From the NCBI GenBank assembly GCA_947174415.1, contig CAMWIW010000001.1, forward strand, positions 62,001-126,000: 64,000 nucleotides of DNA, read 5' to 3'. Every line of letters starts with the position of its first letter. Positions within the stretch are counted from its first letter, which is position 1. The notes under the pieces are model-generated. The model did not search any database. It worked only from the letters and a program-made list of their open reading frames with translations, and was not told the DNA's origin. The position numbers and the translations under genes are program-made. Positions 35,593 through 43,989 of the stretch are shown here, piece by piece. The stretch comes from an uncultured Clostridia bacterium (GTDB taxonomy: Bacteria; Bacillota; Clostridia; Christensenellales; Borkfalkiaceae).

Positions 35593-36174
35593 TTATCTTA
35601 AACGTCGTAATGTTTTAGACTGCCGTACAATGCCGAATATACATAAACCTAAAACTACCAAAGAAACCGCAATAATAGAAATATAAATTTTTAAAGTATC
35701 ATTTGATATTAAACTTTCTTTATAAATCGACAGGCAACACAAGCCGTTGTCCGAAATAAGCATTTTTTTAGTTGCGCCGTCGGTCGCTATCATTTGCTTA
35801 ATATATTGCTCCCTTGCACGCAATTCATCTCTGCTTCTGCATATAACGGCATCTACATATTTGTCTTGATACGTGCGGTTGCCGTCGTCATATTCGTATA
35901 TTACATAAAAACGCCCGCTACGATGTGTGTGCGGTCTATGATTAGGGTCGGTATGTACTGTTGTGCTGTAATCATCGTAATAACCTATGGCGTAAGCGTC
36001 CACCTCAACGCCGTTTTCGTATAAATCTTTTGTCTTTTTTTTACCTTCAAAATATTGCGGGAAACCGCTCGCTACGATAATAATCAAAGCGCTTGCGATA
36101 ACAGCAAAAACGCACGAGATAATTAATATGATTTTTTCATATTGATTTGTTCTTTTTTTCTGTCTGTTTTTCAT
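35593..36174 (-). CDS. Hypothetical membrane protein
   Basis: A 193-aa protein with membrane helices near residues 15-38 and 160-183, flanking a ~115-residue probably extracytoplasmic domain with a His/Tyr-rich stretch (TTVHTDPNHRPHTHRSG) and YVIYEYDDGNRTYQDKYVD. The two-TM layout with a beta-rich middle domain resembles DUF3592-type proteins, but I am not certain. Monocistronic, function unknown. Confidence 0.65.
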   Translation of the reverse strand: MKNRQKKRTNQYEKIILIISCVFAVIASALIIIVASGFPQYFEGKKKTKDLYENGVEVDAYAIGYYDDYSTTVHTDPNHRPHTHRSGRFYVIYEYDDGNRTYQDKYVDAVICRSRDELRAREQYIKQMIATDGATKKMLISDNGLCCLSIYKESLISNDTLKIYISIIAVSLVVLGLCIFGIVRQSKTLRRLR

Positions 36175-36229
36175 ACCTATTCCACGTTAAATTACTGTTT
36201 ATGGCTCTGTTAATTAAATGAACAATTAA

Positions 36230-36270
36230 AGCAAAAGCGCACTGCCTTGCTTGCAAGTTAAAGTGCGCTA
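36230..36270 (-). terminator. Terminator of the tsaC-phosphatase-rpiB operon
   Basis: AGCGCACT / AGTGCGCT stem with a long loop followed on the minus strand by TTTTGCTTT. Confidence 0.65.
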
Positions 36271-36337
36271 TTCTTATCTATATTTATGTGGAAAAATTTC
36301 CTATGGGAACTACGATAATTTGTCCGCGCCGTTTACT

Positions 36338-36787
36338 TTATTTGCTGTATTTTTTTTCTATTTCGGTGATTTTGTCAACCCTGCGTTGATGTCTGCCGCC
36401 CTCGAATTCCGTATTAAGGAAGGTATCGACGATTTTAAGCGCATACCCCTCGCCCACTACTTTTTCACCGAGAGCCAAAACGTTGCTGTCATTATGCAAG
36501 CGCGTGAACTCCGCACAATAGCTGTCGTGGCAATGCGCACAGCGTACCCCAGGAACTTTATTGGCAACGATAGACACGCCTATCCCCGTCGAGCAAACGA
36601 CTATACCCCTATCGCACTTGCCGTTTGCAACGGCTTCCGCCGCAGGCAACGCGAAATCGGGATAGTCGCAACTGTCCGTTGTGGTAGTGCCGAAGTCAGT
36701 AACTTCGTGCCCCGCACCTTTTACGTGGGCAATTATCTTGTTCTTCAAATTAAGTCCGCCGTGATCGCAGGCAATAGCAATTTTCAT
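36338..36787 (-). CDS. rpiB: Ribose-5-phosphate isomerase B
   Basis: A 149-aa enzyme interconverting ribose-5-P and ribulose-5-P. IACDHGGLNLK (about 4-14) and the active-site GIVVCSTGIGVSIVANK (about 65-81) with the catalytic Cys are intact. The ATG at 36787 follows the phosphatase stop by one base. The order tsaC-low-MW phosphatase-rpiB mirrors B. subtilis ywlC-ywlE-ywlF. Confidence 0.95.
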   Translation of the reverse strand: MKIAIACDHGGLNLKNKIIAHVKGAGHEVTDFGTTTTDSCDYPDFALPAAEAVANGKCDRGIVVCSTGIGVSIVANKVPGVRCAHCHDSYCAEFTRLHNDSNVLALGEKVVGEGYALKIVDTFLNTEFEGGRHQRRVDKITEIEKKYSK

Positions 36788-36788
36788 T

Positions 36789-37241
36789 TTATTCACCGTC
36801 CTTGTATGTAGTTATATAATTTTTTATAATAATATCGCACGCCCTCGACAGAGCGTCGCGCGTTACTTTATAAGCGTCAAGATTGCAGCCGTAGGGGTCG
36901 GGCACGTCGTAACCGCACATATCTTTTATGCAGTAGACGTTGCCGCACGCTTCAAGCATTTTCTTTTGACTTTCAGTCATGCACACCACGATAGTACTGT
37001 TTTCAATCAACTTTTGCGTAAGTTGGCGGGGCGTGAAAGTTTCAACCGAAATACCCACGTCTTCAAGCGCAGTTTTGCTGTTGGGGCTTATCGTGCCGCC
37101 CACTTCCGCGTGAATTCCGCAGGAAGAAACGTCCCACCACCTAATTTTATTCCGTTTAATCTTCGTCCTGAGTATTGCTTCCGCCATAGGGCTACGGCAA
37201 GTGTTGCCTGTGCAGACGAATAATATCTTTTTCCTTTTCAT
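36789..37241 (-). CDS. Low-molecular-weight protein phosphatase (YwlE-like, arginine/tyrosine)
   Basis: A 150-aa phosphatase with the P-loop VCTGNTCRSPM (residues 9-19) and the catalytic Asp in VPDPYG near 125. The Thr in the P-loop (GNTCRS) is the feature that marks YwlE-type protein arginine phosphatases rather than tyrosine phosphatases. It sits between tsaC and rpiB as ywlE does in B. subtilis. Confidence 0.9.
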   Translation of the reverse strand: MKRKKILFVCTGNTCRSPMAEAILRTKIKRNKIRWWDVSSCGIHAEVGGTISPNSKTALEDVGISVETFTPRQLTQKLIENSTIVVCMTESQKKMLEACGNVYCIKDMCGYDVPDPYGCNLDAYKVTRDALSRACDIIIKNYITTYKDGE

Positions 37242-37243
37242 AT

Positions 37244-38233
37244 CTACCTACACGCCTTAGTCAATCTGTTCATTACGCCGACCATAACGCCGTCCTGCTT
37301 TTCAGGTGCAACTGCAATTATAAGGTCGGCGGTTTTTTCTCCCTCTCTGAGCTTTGAATAGAGGTTTGCGGCAACTTCGTTTTCATCCTTACCGAGGTTG
37401 AGAACGTTTTTGACGCTCGACTTTTGCGCGGTTTCGTCGTCGCACAAAAGATACGCTTTTACACCCTTTCCGCATTCTTCGTTATATAACTTTACAGCTT
37501 TGTCGAGCTCGTCGAAATCGAATAGAACCGTTCGGCAATTTGGGGAATAGTGCTTGTACTTCATTCCGGGCGAAATTGCGCGCATTCCGTCTTTATAGAC
37601 GTATTCTCCGCACTCGCCCGCAACTTTGGCAATCATTTCACGAGTTATCAGCCCGCTTCTCAAAATAACGGGGATTTCGCCCGTACAATCCAAAACGGTG
37701 CTTTCAATGCCGCCTTCGGACTTTCCGCCGTCCAAAATTAGCTCGATTTTACCGTTTAAATCGGCGAAAACGTGTTCCGCCGTTGTCGGACTGACGTGCT
37801 TCGAGATATTCGCCGACGGCGCGGCTATGGGAAGGTTGACGTATTTTAAAAACCTTTGCGCACCGTCGTGGGACGGTATTCTTATTGCAAGAGTATTTAA
37901 CCCGCACGAAACGGCTTTGCTTACAACGCCTTTGCTTTTATAGACCATAGTCAAAGGACCTGGCAAAAACGCCTTAGCAAGAAGCTTAGCATATTCGGGG
38001 ATCTTATCTACGAGGGTTGAAATATCGTATTCTTTATGTACGTGAACTATTAAAGGGTTGTCGTTGGGGCGACCCTTAATTTCGAAAATCCGCTCTACCG
38101 CCGCCGTATCGAAAGCATTTGCGCCCAAGCCGTATACCGTTTCAGTGGGAATAGCCACCACCCCGCCCCTTTCGATAATTTGCTTTGAAAGCGCAAGAGA
38201 TTGTCCGTCTATTTTTAGAACTTCTGTTTTCAT
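37244..38233 (-). CDS. tsaC: Threonylcarbamoyl-AMP synthase (Sua5/TsaC)
   Basis: A 329-aa Sua5-type enzyme that makes threonylcarbamoyl-AMP for the t6A37 modification of ANN-decoding tRNAs. The N-terminal YrdC domain has VAIPTETVYGLGANA, KGRPNDNPLIVH and PSANIS; a C-terminal Sua5 domain follows (GMKYKHYSPNC linker, then ~110 residues). It lies 3 nt after dnaB and heads the phosphatase-rpiB set. Confidence 0.95.
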   Translation of the reverse strand: MKTEVLKIDGQSLALSKQIIERGGVVAIPTETVYGLGANAFDTAAVERIFEIKGRPNDNPLIVHVHKEYDISTLVDKIPEYAKLLAKAFLPGPLTMVYKSKGVVSKAVSCGLNTLAIRIPSHDGAQRFLKYVNLPIAAPSANISKHVSPTTAEHVFADLNGKIELILDGGKSEGGIESTVLDCTGEIPVILRSGLITREMIAKVAGECGEYVYKDGMRAISPGMKYKHYSPNCRTVLFDFDELDKAVKLYNEECGKGVKAYLLCDDETAQKSSVKNVLNLGKDENEVAANLYSKLREGEKTADLIIAVAPEKQDGVMVGVMNRLTKACR

Positions 38234-38236
38234 AGC

Positions 38237-39712
38237 TTAAAACGGAGGCTCTTCGTCAATGGGCGGCGCGTCGTCCTCGGTGAGCGGAGCGACCTCATCA
38301 CTGAAATTTTTGGGCGGTTTATCGGCCTTGGAAGGGCGGCTCGATATTGCCCGCTCCTCCATTGATTCGTTAAGCTCGGGATTGACGAATTTAGTAAGTT
38401 CGCCTTTAAAGCGAAGCCTTATTCTGTCAAGGCTGCCGTTTCTGTTCTTTGCAATATTTAAGAACGCCTCGCCTTTAACAACTTTACCGTTCTTTAAATC
38501 TTCGTCGCTGGCAGTTACGTCGGGACGGGAAATAAACATTACCATATCGGCGTCCTGCTCTATTGCGCCCGACTCTCTCAAATCGGTTAGCTGAGGTTCG
38601 CCTGACTGTATACGGCGGAGCTGTGAAAGCGCGATAACGGGAACGTCAAGCTCCTTTGCCATAATTTTCAAATCGCGGGTAATAGACGCAACTTCCTGAA
38701 CCCTGTTTTCTTCGCCGATTTTCTTACCGCTTGACATAAGCTGGATATAGTCTATCATAACGAGATCAAGCTGTCCGTTGTTTTTTGCCTTAATTCTTCT
38801 GCACTTAGAAAGAATTTCGGCGGGCGTAACCCTTGAACTGTCGTCTATACTTATTTTACTTTTTCTCAATCTCTCGCTTGCAATGGCGAGTTTTTTCCAA
38901 TCGTTATCGGTAAGTTTACCGGAAAGCGCGTCTGACATACTGACTTCCGCGTTGGAACATAAAAGTCTTTGAATTATCTGAACCTCTGGCATTTCCAAAG
39001 AAAACACGGCGCAAACTTTGCCTTCTATAACGGCGGCGTGTTCGACGATATTCATAGCAAGCGAAGTTTTACCCATACCGGGGCGGGCTGCAAGAACTAT
39101 AAGGTCCGACTTCTGCAAGCCGTTAGTGAGCCTGTCCAAACGGTTAAAGCCCGTAGGCACACCGCGGAAAGCGTCCCTGTCCTCGGAGAGCTTTTGAAAC
39201 TTTTCAAACACCAAATCAAGCCCTTCGCTTTCACGAATGTCTTTTATCGACGAGGTATCGTTCACCTGCGAAACCGAATAAATTTTTTCCTCAGCAAACT
39301 GAATACTCTTTACAGAATCGTCGCTCGATTTGGAAAAATCTGCAATGTCCCTTGCGGCACGGATAAGATTTCTGTTTACGCTGTCGCGTTTGACGATATC
39401 GAGATAATGCTTGTAATTTGCCGCGGATGGCGTAACCTGCACGAGCTCGGTAAGATAACTTATTCCTCCCGCCTTTTGCAGATTGCCCTCGCTTTCGAGT
39501 TTATCCGAAAGCGTTACGATATCGACGGGCTTTCTGTCCGCAAAAGTAAGCTTTACCGCGCTTATGATATATTTGTGCGAATCCTGATAAAAATCATTAT
39601 CTGAAAGCACGTCCAGAACTTCGGGCAATATTTCGTTGTCAATAAGCATACAGCCCAAAAGTGCCTGTTCGGCGTCCAAATTGTTGGGCATAACGTTGTT
39701 TTTGTCTGACAT
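38237..39712 (-). CDS. dnaB: Replicative DNA helicase DnaB
   Basis: A 491-aa hexameric helicase that unwinds DNA at the fork. The N-terminal domain starts with PNNLDAEQALLGCMLI; the RecA-like domain has Walker A ARPGMGKTS (about 205-213), and MIDYIQLM and SQLRRIQSG motifs. The C-terminus adds a Pro/Glu-rich acidic tail. The ATG at 39712 was preferred to a TTG four codons earlier. Operon with tsaC-phosphatase-rpiB. Its loader might be the DnaD-loader fusion at 47.9 kb or lie elsewhere. Confidence 0.96.
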   Translation of the reverse strand: MSDKNNVMPNNLDAEQALLGCMLIDNEILPEVLDVLSDNDFYQDSHKYIISAVKLTFADRKPVDIVTLSDKLESEGNLQKAGGISYLTELVQVTPSAANYKHYLDIVKRDSVNRNLIRAARDIADFSKSSDDSVKSIQFAEEKIYSVSQVNDTSSIKDIRESEGLDLVFEKFQKLSEDRDAFRGVPTGFNRLDRLTNGLQKSDLIVLAARPGMGKTSLAMNIVEHAAVIEGKVCAVFSLEMPEVQIIQRLLCSNAEVSMSDALSGKLTDNDWKKLAIASERLRKSKISIDDSSRVTPAEILSKCRRIKAKNNGQLDLVMIDYIQLMSSGKKIGEENRVQEVASITRDLKIMAKELDVPVIALSQLRRIQSGEPQLTDLRESGAIEQDADMVMFISRPDVTASDEDLKNGKVVKGEAFLNIAKNRNGSLDRIRLRFKGELTKFVNPELNESMEERAISSRPSKADKPPKNFSDEVAPLTEDDAPPIDEEPPF

Positions 39713-39765
39713 AGTACTTCGCAAATCCTATATTTATTGATTTTTTAACCCATTTTTTGGGGTTT

Positions 39766-41544
39766 TTAGCGTATATTCATTAATTTTTCAAACTCGGTTA
39801 AGGTTTCATCAAATTCACGCATAGCAACCTCGAAAGGCTGTGTTTTGGAAAGGTCTACGCCCGCAAGTTTCAAAAGTGAAACGGGATCGTCCGAACACCC
39901 GCCCGAAAGGAACTTGAAGTAATCCTTTACAGCGCTTTCTCCTTCGGATAAAATGCGCTTTACGATATTAATCGCGGCAGTTATTCCCGTTGCATACTTA
40001 TAGACGTAAAATGCACGGTAGAAGTGCGGTATTCTTGCCCATTCGCAGGAGATATTGTAATCGTATTCGATACCGTCGCCGTAATACTTCTTGCCTATAC
40101 CGTCGTAAAGCTCGCAAAGATTTTCCGTTGTCAAAGGGTTGCCTTGCTCTTCCATTGCGTGAGCTTGGCTCTCAAACTCGGCAAACATAGTCTGTCTGTG
40201 CAGCGTTGCACGAATACTGTCAAGGTAGTAGTTTAAAAGGTATTTCTTTAAACTGTCGTCCTTTGCTTCTTTAAGCATATATTTTAAAAGCAAAACCTCG
40301 TTTACGGTGCTTGCAACTTCGGCAACGAATATTTTATATTCCGATTTTGCAAACGGCTGACTTTTTTGTGAGAAATAAGTGTGTAGTGAATGACCCATTT
40401 CGTGGGCTATAGTAAATACTTCGTTTAAAGTCGGTTGATAATTCAATAAAACGAACGGGTGAGTACCAGGACAGCCTATGCTGTAAGCTCCGCCGCTCTT
40501 CCCCTCCGTCTCTTCCACGTCAAGCCATCTTTCGTCGTAACCTCTTTTTAAAAGCGCTTGATATTCTTTTCCGAGAGGCGCAAGACCTTTGATTACTATT
40601 TCGTAAGCCTCGTCATAAGTGTATTTTACGTTAACACCTTCTACGAGAGGCGCATAAATATCGTAAAAATACTGCTTGTCTAAACCTAAAATCTTTTTCC
40701 TGTCTTTAATATAACGGTGCATCGACGGCAAGCTGCCGTTTACTGCCTCTATTAAGTTATTGTAAACCTTCGCGTCTACGTCTTCGGAAAATAACGCCTG
40801 TTCAAGGCAAGAGCGGAATTTGTAAACCTTACTTAAATATACGTCTTTTTTTACGCTGCCGTGGTAAACGGCGGTTAAGGTGTTAATCAGACCCGTATAA
40901 GCGGAATAGTACTTTTCGTAAACTTCTTTACGCTTTTCACGGTTTTCGGAGTGAAGAATTATCCCATACAAGCCGTGTGTGATTTTCGTAGTTTTTCCTT
41001 CCCACTCCATTTCGGGTAATGGCAAGTCAAGGCTGTCGATCATTCCGAACGTTTTGTAAGGGTTATCGAACAATTCGCCTGCCATACCGATAAGCCGTTC
41101 TTCGGCTTCCGATAAAACGTGCGGCTTGCTCCTTTTTATTTTCTTTAAGTCGTAATCGTAATCCGCAAAGTCCTTATCCGCAATAAGAGCGTCCAGATAG
41201 GCGTCGTCCATCTTTGCCATTTCAGGCTCGTAAAAAGAGAGCTCAGTCGCATATTTTGCCCAAAGCGCACCCACCTTTGACTGATAGGAGTTGTATTTTG
41301 AAACACCTCTGTTCTCGTCGTTCCGCATATGAGCGTAAACGGCAAGCCGCTCAATATTTTTAGCAAACTCGTCGTTTTCTTTAAGGAATTTCAGAAGGGT
41401 GTTTTTATAGGAAAGCTTACCCGAATAATGAGAAAACGAAAGACTTTTTTCAGCCTGTTCAAAGCACTTTTCCCATTCCTCGTCATTTGCAAATATATCC
41501 TCGATTTTCCATTTGTATTTTTCTTTAACCTGCTCTCTTTTCAT
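39766..41544 (-). CDS. pepF: Oligoendopeptidase F (M3 family)
   Basis: A 592-aa cytoplasmic zinc endopeptidase cutting short peptides. The zinc motif HEMGHS sits near residue 388, with the downstream Glu in the family pattern (EVASTVNEVLL). Length matches PepF. AGAGG SD before the ATG. Upstream of dnaB with a 53-nt gap, so possibly separate. Confidence 0.95.
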   Translation of the reverse strand: MKREQVKEKYKWKIEDIFANDEEWEKCFEQAEKSLSFSHYSGKLSYKNTLLKFLKENDEFAKNIERLAVYAHMRNDENRGVSKYNSYQSKVGALWAKYATELSFYEPEMAKMDDAYLDALIADKDFADYDYDLKKIKRSKPHVLSEAEERLIGMAGELFDNPYKTFGMIDSLDLPLPEMEWEGKTTKITHGLYGIILHSENREKRKEVYEKYYSAYTGLINTLTAVYHGSVKKDVYLSKVYKFRSCLEQALFSEDVDAKVYNNLIEAVNGSLPSMHRYIKDRKKILGLDKQYFYDIYAPLVEGVNVKYTYDEAYEIVIKGLAPLGKEYQALLKRGYDERWLDVEETEGKSGGAYSIGCPGTHPFVLLNYQPTLNEVFTIAHEMGHSLHTYFSQKSQPFAKSEYKIFVAEVASTVNEVLLLKYMLKEAKDDSLKKYLLNYYLDSIRATLHRQTMFAEFESQAHAMEEQGNPLTTENLCELYDGIGKKYYGDGIEYDYNISCEWARIPHFYRAFYVYKYATGITAAINIVKRILSEGESAVKDYFKFLSGGCSDDPVSLLKLAGVDLSKTQPFEVAMREFDETLTEFEKLMNIR

Positions 41545-41645
41545 TCTTTACCTCTTTAAAATTTGTTCACATTAAAAAACCTAAAAATCCCGTTATTTAA
41601 GGCATATATGGGGGGCAATCAAAATAATACGCTCTACAGTTTCTC

Positions 41646-42296
41646 TCATTTTCCCCACAGTGTAAAGTTAAAAAACGTATAAAAACCTGTAGTAAACGAC
41701 TTTAAATTCATAGACCAAGCGGGCACAACGCCGACTAAATTTTCAACAGGGTAGTCTCCGTTCTGACGACTGTCGTTACTTGCGTTTCTGTTGTCACCCA
41801 AAAGAAACATACACCCCTCTTCAACGGTGTGTTCACCGAAGGTATTGTATTCAACGTACGGCGAATTATAATAAGGATCTAAATACGATTCGTCTACGAC
41901 TTCGCCGTTTACTTTCAACACTCCGTTAACCAATTCGACGGTGTCGCCGCCGAACGCAACGACGCGTTTTATGATATTGCCCCTCTCGCCGTTTTCGGTT
42001 TCTCTGTAAACAACGACTATATCGCCGTAATCGGGCTTCGCCAATTTGTCTATATAAATGAATTCACCGCCGGCGCTCCCCGCTGACTTTGCACCCGTTA
42101 GCGTGGGCGTCATCGACCTGTCGATAACGTAAATGCCCGTAAACAGCGCGTTGAATGACAGTTCGAGAATGAGTATCACCAGAAAAAAGACGATTACAAC
42201 GTTTAAAAGTATATTTAAAGGCGAACGCCTCTCTCTTTTGTACAAACTGTCCCGTGCGTCAAAAAGGCGGGAAGTTTCAAGCTCTTCGTACACCAA
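41646..42296 (-). CDS. Signal peptidase I
   Basis: A 216-aa S26 peptidase that cleaves secretory signal peptides. After a cytoplasmic N-terminus, one membrane helix (about 27-48) precedes the catalytic Ser61 (DRSMTPTL); Lys110 is in NIIKRVVAFGGD, and GDNRNASNDSR is the C-terminal box. Position is just after the hydrolase-like gene. Organism may carry more than one copy. Confidence 0.95.
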   Translation of the reverse strand: MVYEELETSRLFDARDSLYKRERRSPLNILLNVVIVFFLVILILELSFNALFTGIYVIDRSMTPTLTGAKSAGSAGGEFIYIDKLAKPDYGDIVVVYRETENGERGNIIKRVVAFGGDTVELVNGVLKVNGEVVDESYLDPYYNSPYVEYNTFGEHTVEEGCMFLLGDNRNASNDSRQNGDYPVENLVGVVPAWSMNLKSFTTGFYTFFNFTLWGK

Positions 42297-42302
42297 ATCA
42301 CC

Positions 42303-43979
42303 TTAAAGCCACATAATATTGTTTACAGCATATCCGACAGGACATTTTAAAGTAAATTTCAAATCTCCCGTGAAGTCGGCAAGGGGAACACCGCTTGCCG
42401 TTTTGAAATTCTTGCTTTCAGAAATAACCGTCTGCCACGCACCGCCAACCACGTTAATCGCGTTGACGTATTCCTCACCCGAAGTCAGATCAATAAATGT
42501 CAGTGTAAGCGTTGAATTTTCGTCGCTGAAAAAGTCAAGGGACAGAACGCTGTTTTTGGACGGGGCAAACCTCGGATTGCTCATTCTGAAAGTTGAAAGC
42601 CCGCAAGGCGAATAAAGCCCCTTTACGCCGCGCGATTTTGTTACCAATTTGGGAAGAACCGATTCGTTGGGAAAGAAAATTCCGCCCACAGACAGCGCGC
42701 TTGAATCCGCTACTGAAAAGTCGTCTGTAATATCTTTATCGTTATACATAACGCGGCACTTGTTTTGAGTATTGCGGAAAAGCCCGCTTATCTTCTTTAC
42801 GTTCATTTTTGACCAAACGGTAAAGCCGTTAAGATACTTTACACGGCACAAAACAAAAATGGTTGAAGTTTTCTCATAAACGTTGAGATAATACTCAAAA
42901 ACGTTCTCAGCCTTTCTCGATTTTTCAGGACAGACACACCACTCCCTCAACGTGGAGTCTATGCAATCTTCCGCAAGATAGAGCTTACAGCTTTCGGCGA
43001 TGCCTTTGCCGTCGAACGTAACTTTTGCGATCAGATTTGAGTGTTCGTCCATAAGAACGGATACTTCGGGCGGCTTAGGAATAAAAACCTGTCTCTTTTT
43101 GAGATTTTTATCAAGCATTAAGAACATATCAGCAATACACTTTGCGCTGATACTTGCACTGCTCTTCACCGAAAACGCTATCGCGCTGTCCTTTATATGT
43201 TCCTGATTTATACGCGAAAACGTATCGTACGCACGGTCGTAATCGAAACGGGGGTCGTTAGTCGAGCACAGCATTAAAACGGGACATTTTACGTGCGGCG
43301 CGTATGCCTGAGAGTCTATACCCGCAATGAAACGGTATCTCTCTTCGTCAAGGACGGGGTCTTCAGTCATATACTTACTTATTCCTGAATATGCCTTCCA
43401 ACCGGCAGCGCATATTGGAATTATGCACGAAAAATCTCCTGCAACGCCGAGCTTCCATGCAACTTCGCCGCCGTCGCGAAGTCCCACCACGGCAATATTT
43501 TCGCTGCCTGTGCGCTCTTTTATATATTTGCGCGCGTAGAGCCCTATACCAACCCATTCGTACCAGCTCGTTTTATCAGCGCTGTCGTCAACGTAGTCCT
43601 TCTGTCTTCCGCACTTTGCCGTGTTAGCGTATGCTACGTTGCTCGGATAACGGGTAACGAACGTAGCGTCCTTCCACTCACCGCGATAATCTACCATAAG
43701 CGCCGTATAGCCCTGAGTAACGAAAAACTTTAAAATTTCCTCGTCTATCGTTTCAGTACTGTCGGGAAAAATCAGCACCGTGCCCGCCGCGGGCGACTGC
43801 ACGTCGTACGCAAAAGCCGCGGCAATCTGAACTCTGCCGCACCCCGTTTCTCTGCCCGAGATATTCAAATGCTCGATACGCATATCGTCAACCTGTGTTG
43901 ACGAAAGCTTTACGGGAAAAGTAGGAAGCGAAACGTCAAAATTATTAAAAAGCGATAACGGTGTCAAAATTTTAGGCAT
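42303..43979 (-). CDS. Alpha/beta-hydrolase-fold protein lacking the nucleophile Ser
   Basis: A 558-aa protein with an N-terminal acetylxylan-esterase/dienelactone-hydrolase-like domain (about 60-300) and a beta-rich C-terminal half. The fold is suggested by the oxyanion-region stretch LMVDYRGEWKD and by the elbow VVGLRDGG (164-171), where the expected GxSxG nucleophile position is Arg168. A downstream Asp (STNDPRFDYD) occupies the acid position. No signal peptide. It may be a non-catalytic or divergent enzyme. Shares an operon with signal peptidase I (6-nt gap) and possibly with sbcCD. Confidence 0.7.
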   Translation of the reverse strand: MPKILTPLSLFNNFDVSLPTFPVKLSSTQVDDMRIEHLNISGRETGCGRVQIAAAFAYDVQSPAAGTVLIFPDSTETIDEEILKFFVTQGYTALMVDYRGEWKDATFVTRYPSNVAYANTAKCGRQKDYVDDSADKTSWYEWVGIGLYARKYIKERTGSENIAVVGLRDGGEVAWKLGVAGDFSCIIPICAAGWKAYSGISKYMTEDPVLDEERYRFIAGIDSQAYAPHVKCPVLMLCSTNDPRFDYDRAYDTFSRINQEHIKDSAIAFSVKSSASISAKCIADMFLMLDKNLKKRQVFIPKPPEVSVLMDEHSNLIAKVTFDGKGIAESCKLYLAEDCIDSTLREWCVCPEKSRKAENVFEYYLNVYEKTSTIFVLCRVKYLNGFTVWSKMNVKKISGLFRNTQNKCRVMYNDKDITDDFSVADSSALSVGGIFFPNESVLPKLVTKSRGVKGLYSPCGLSTFRMSNPRFAPSKNSVLSLDFFSDENSTLTLTFIDLTSGEEYVNAINVVGGAWQTVISESKNFKTASGVPLADFTGDLKFTLKCPVGYAVNNIMWL

Positions 43980-43989
43980 ACCGTACTCC

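Noticed and set aside
38969..39604. Plus-strand open frame of 211 codons inside dnaB
   Set aside because: Antisense shadow of dnaB with low-complexity composition and no start signals.
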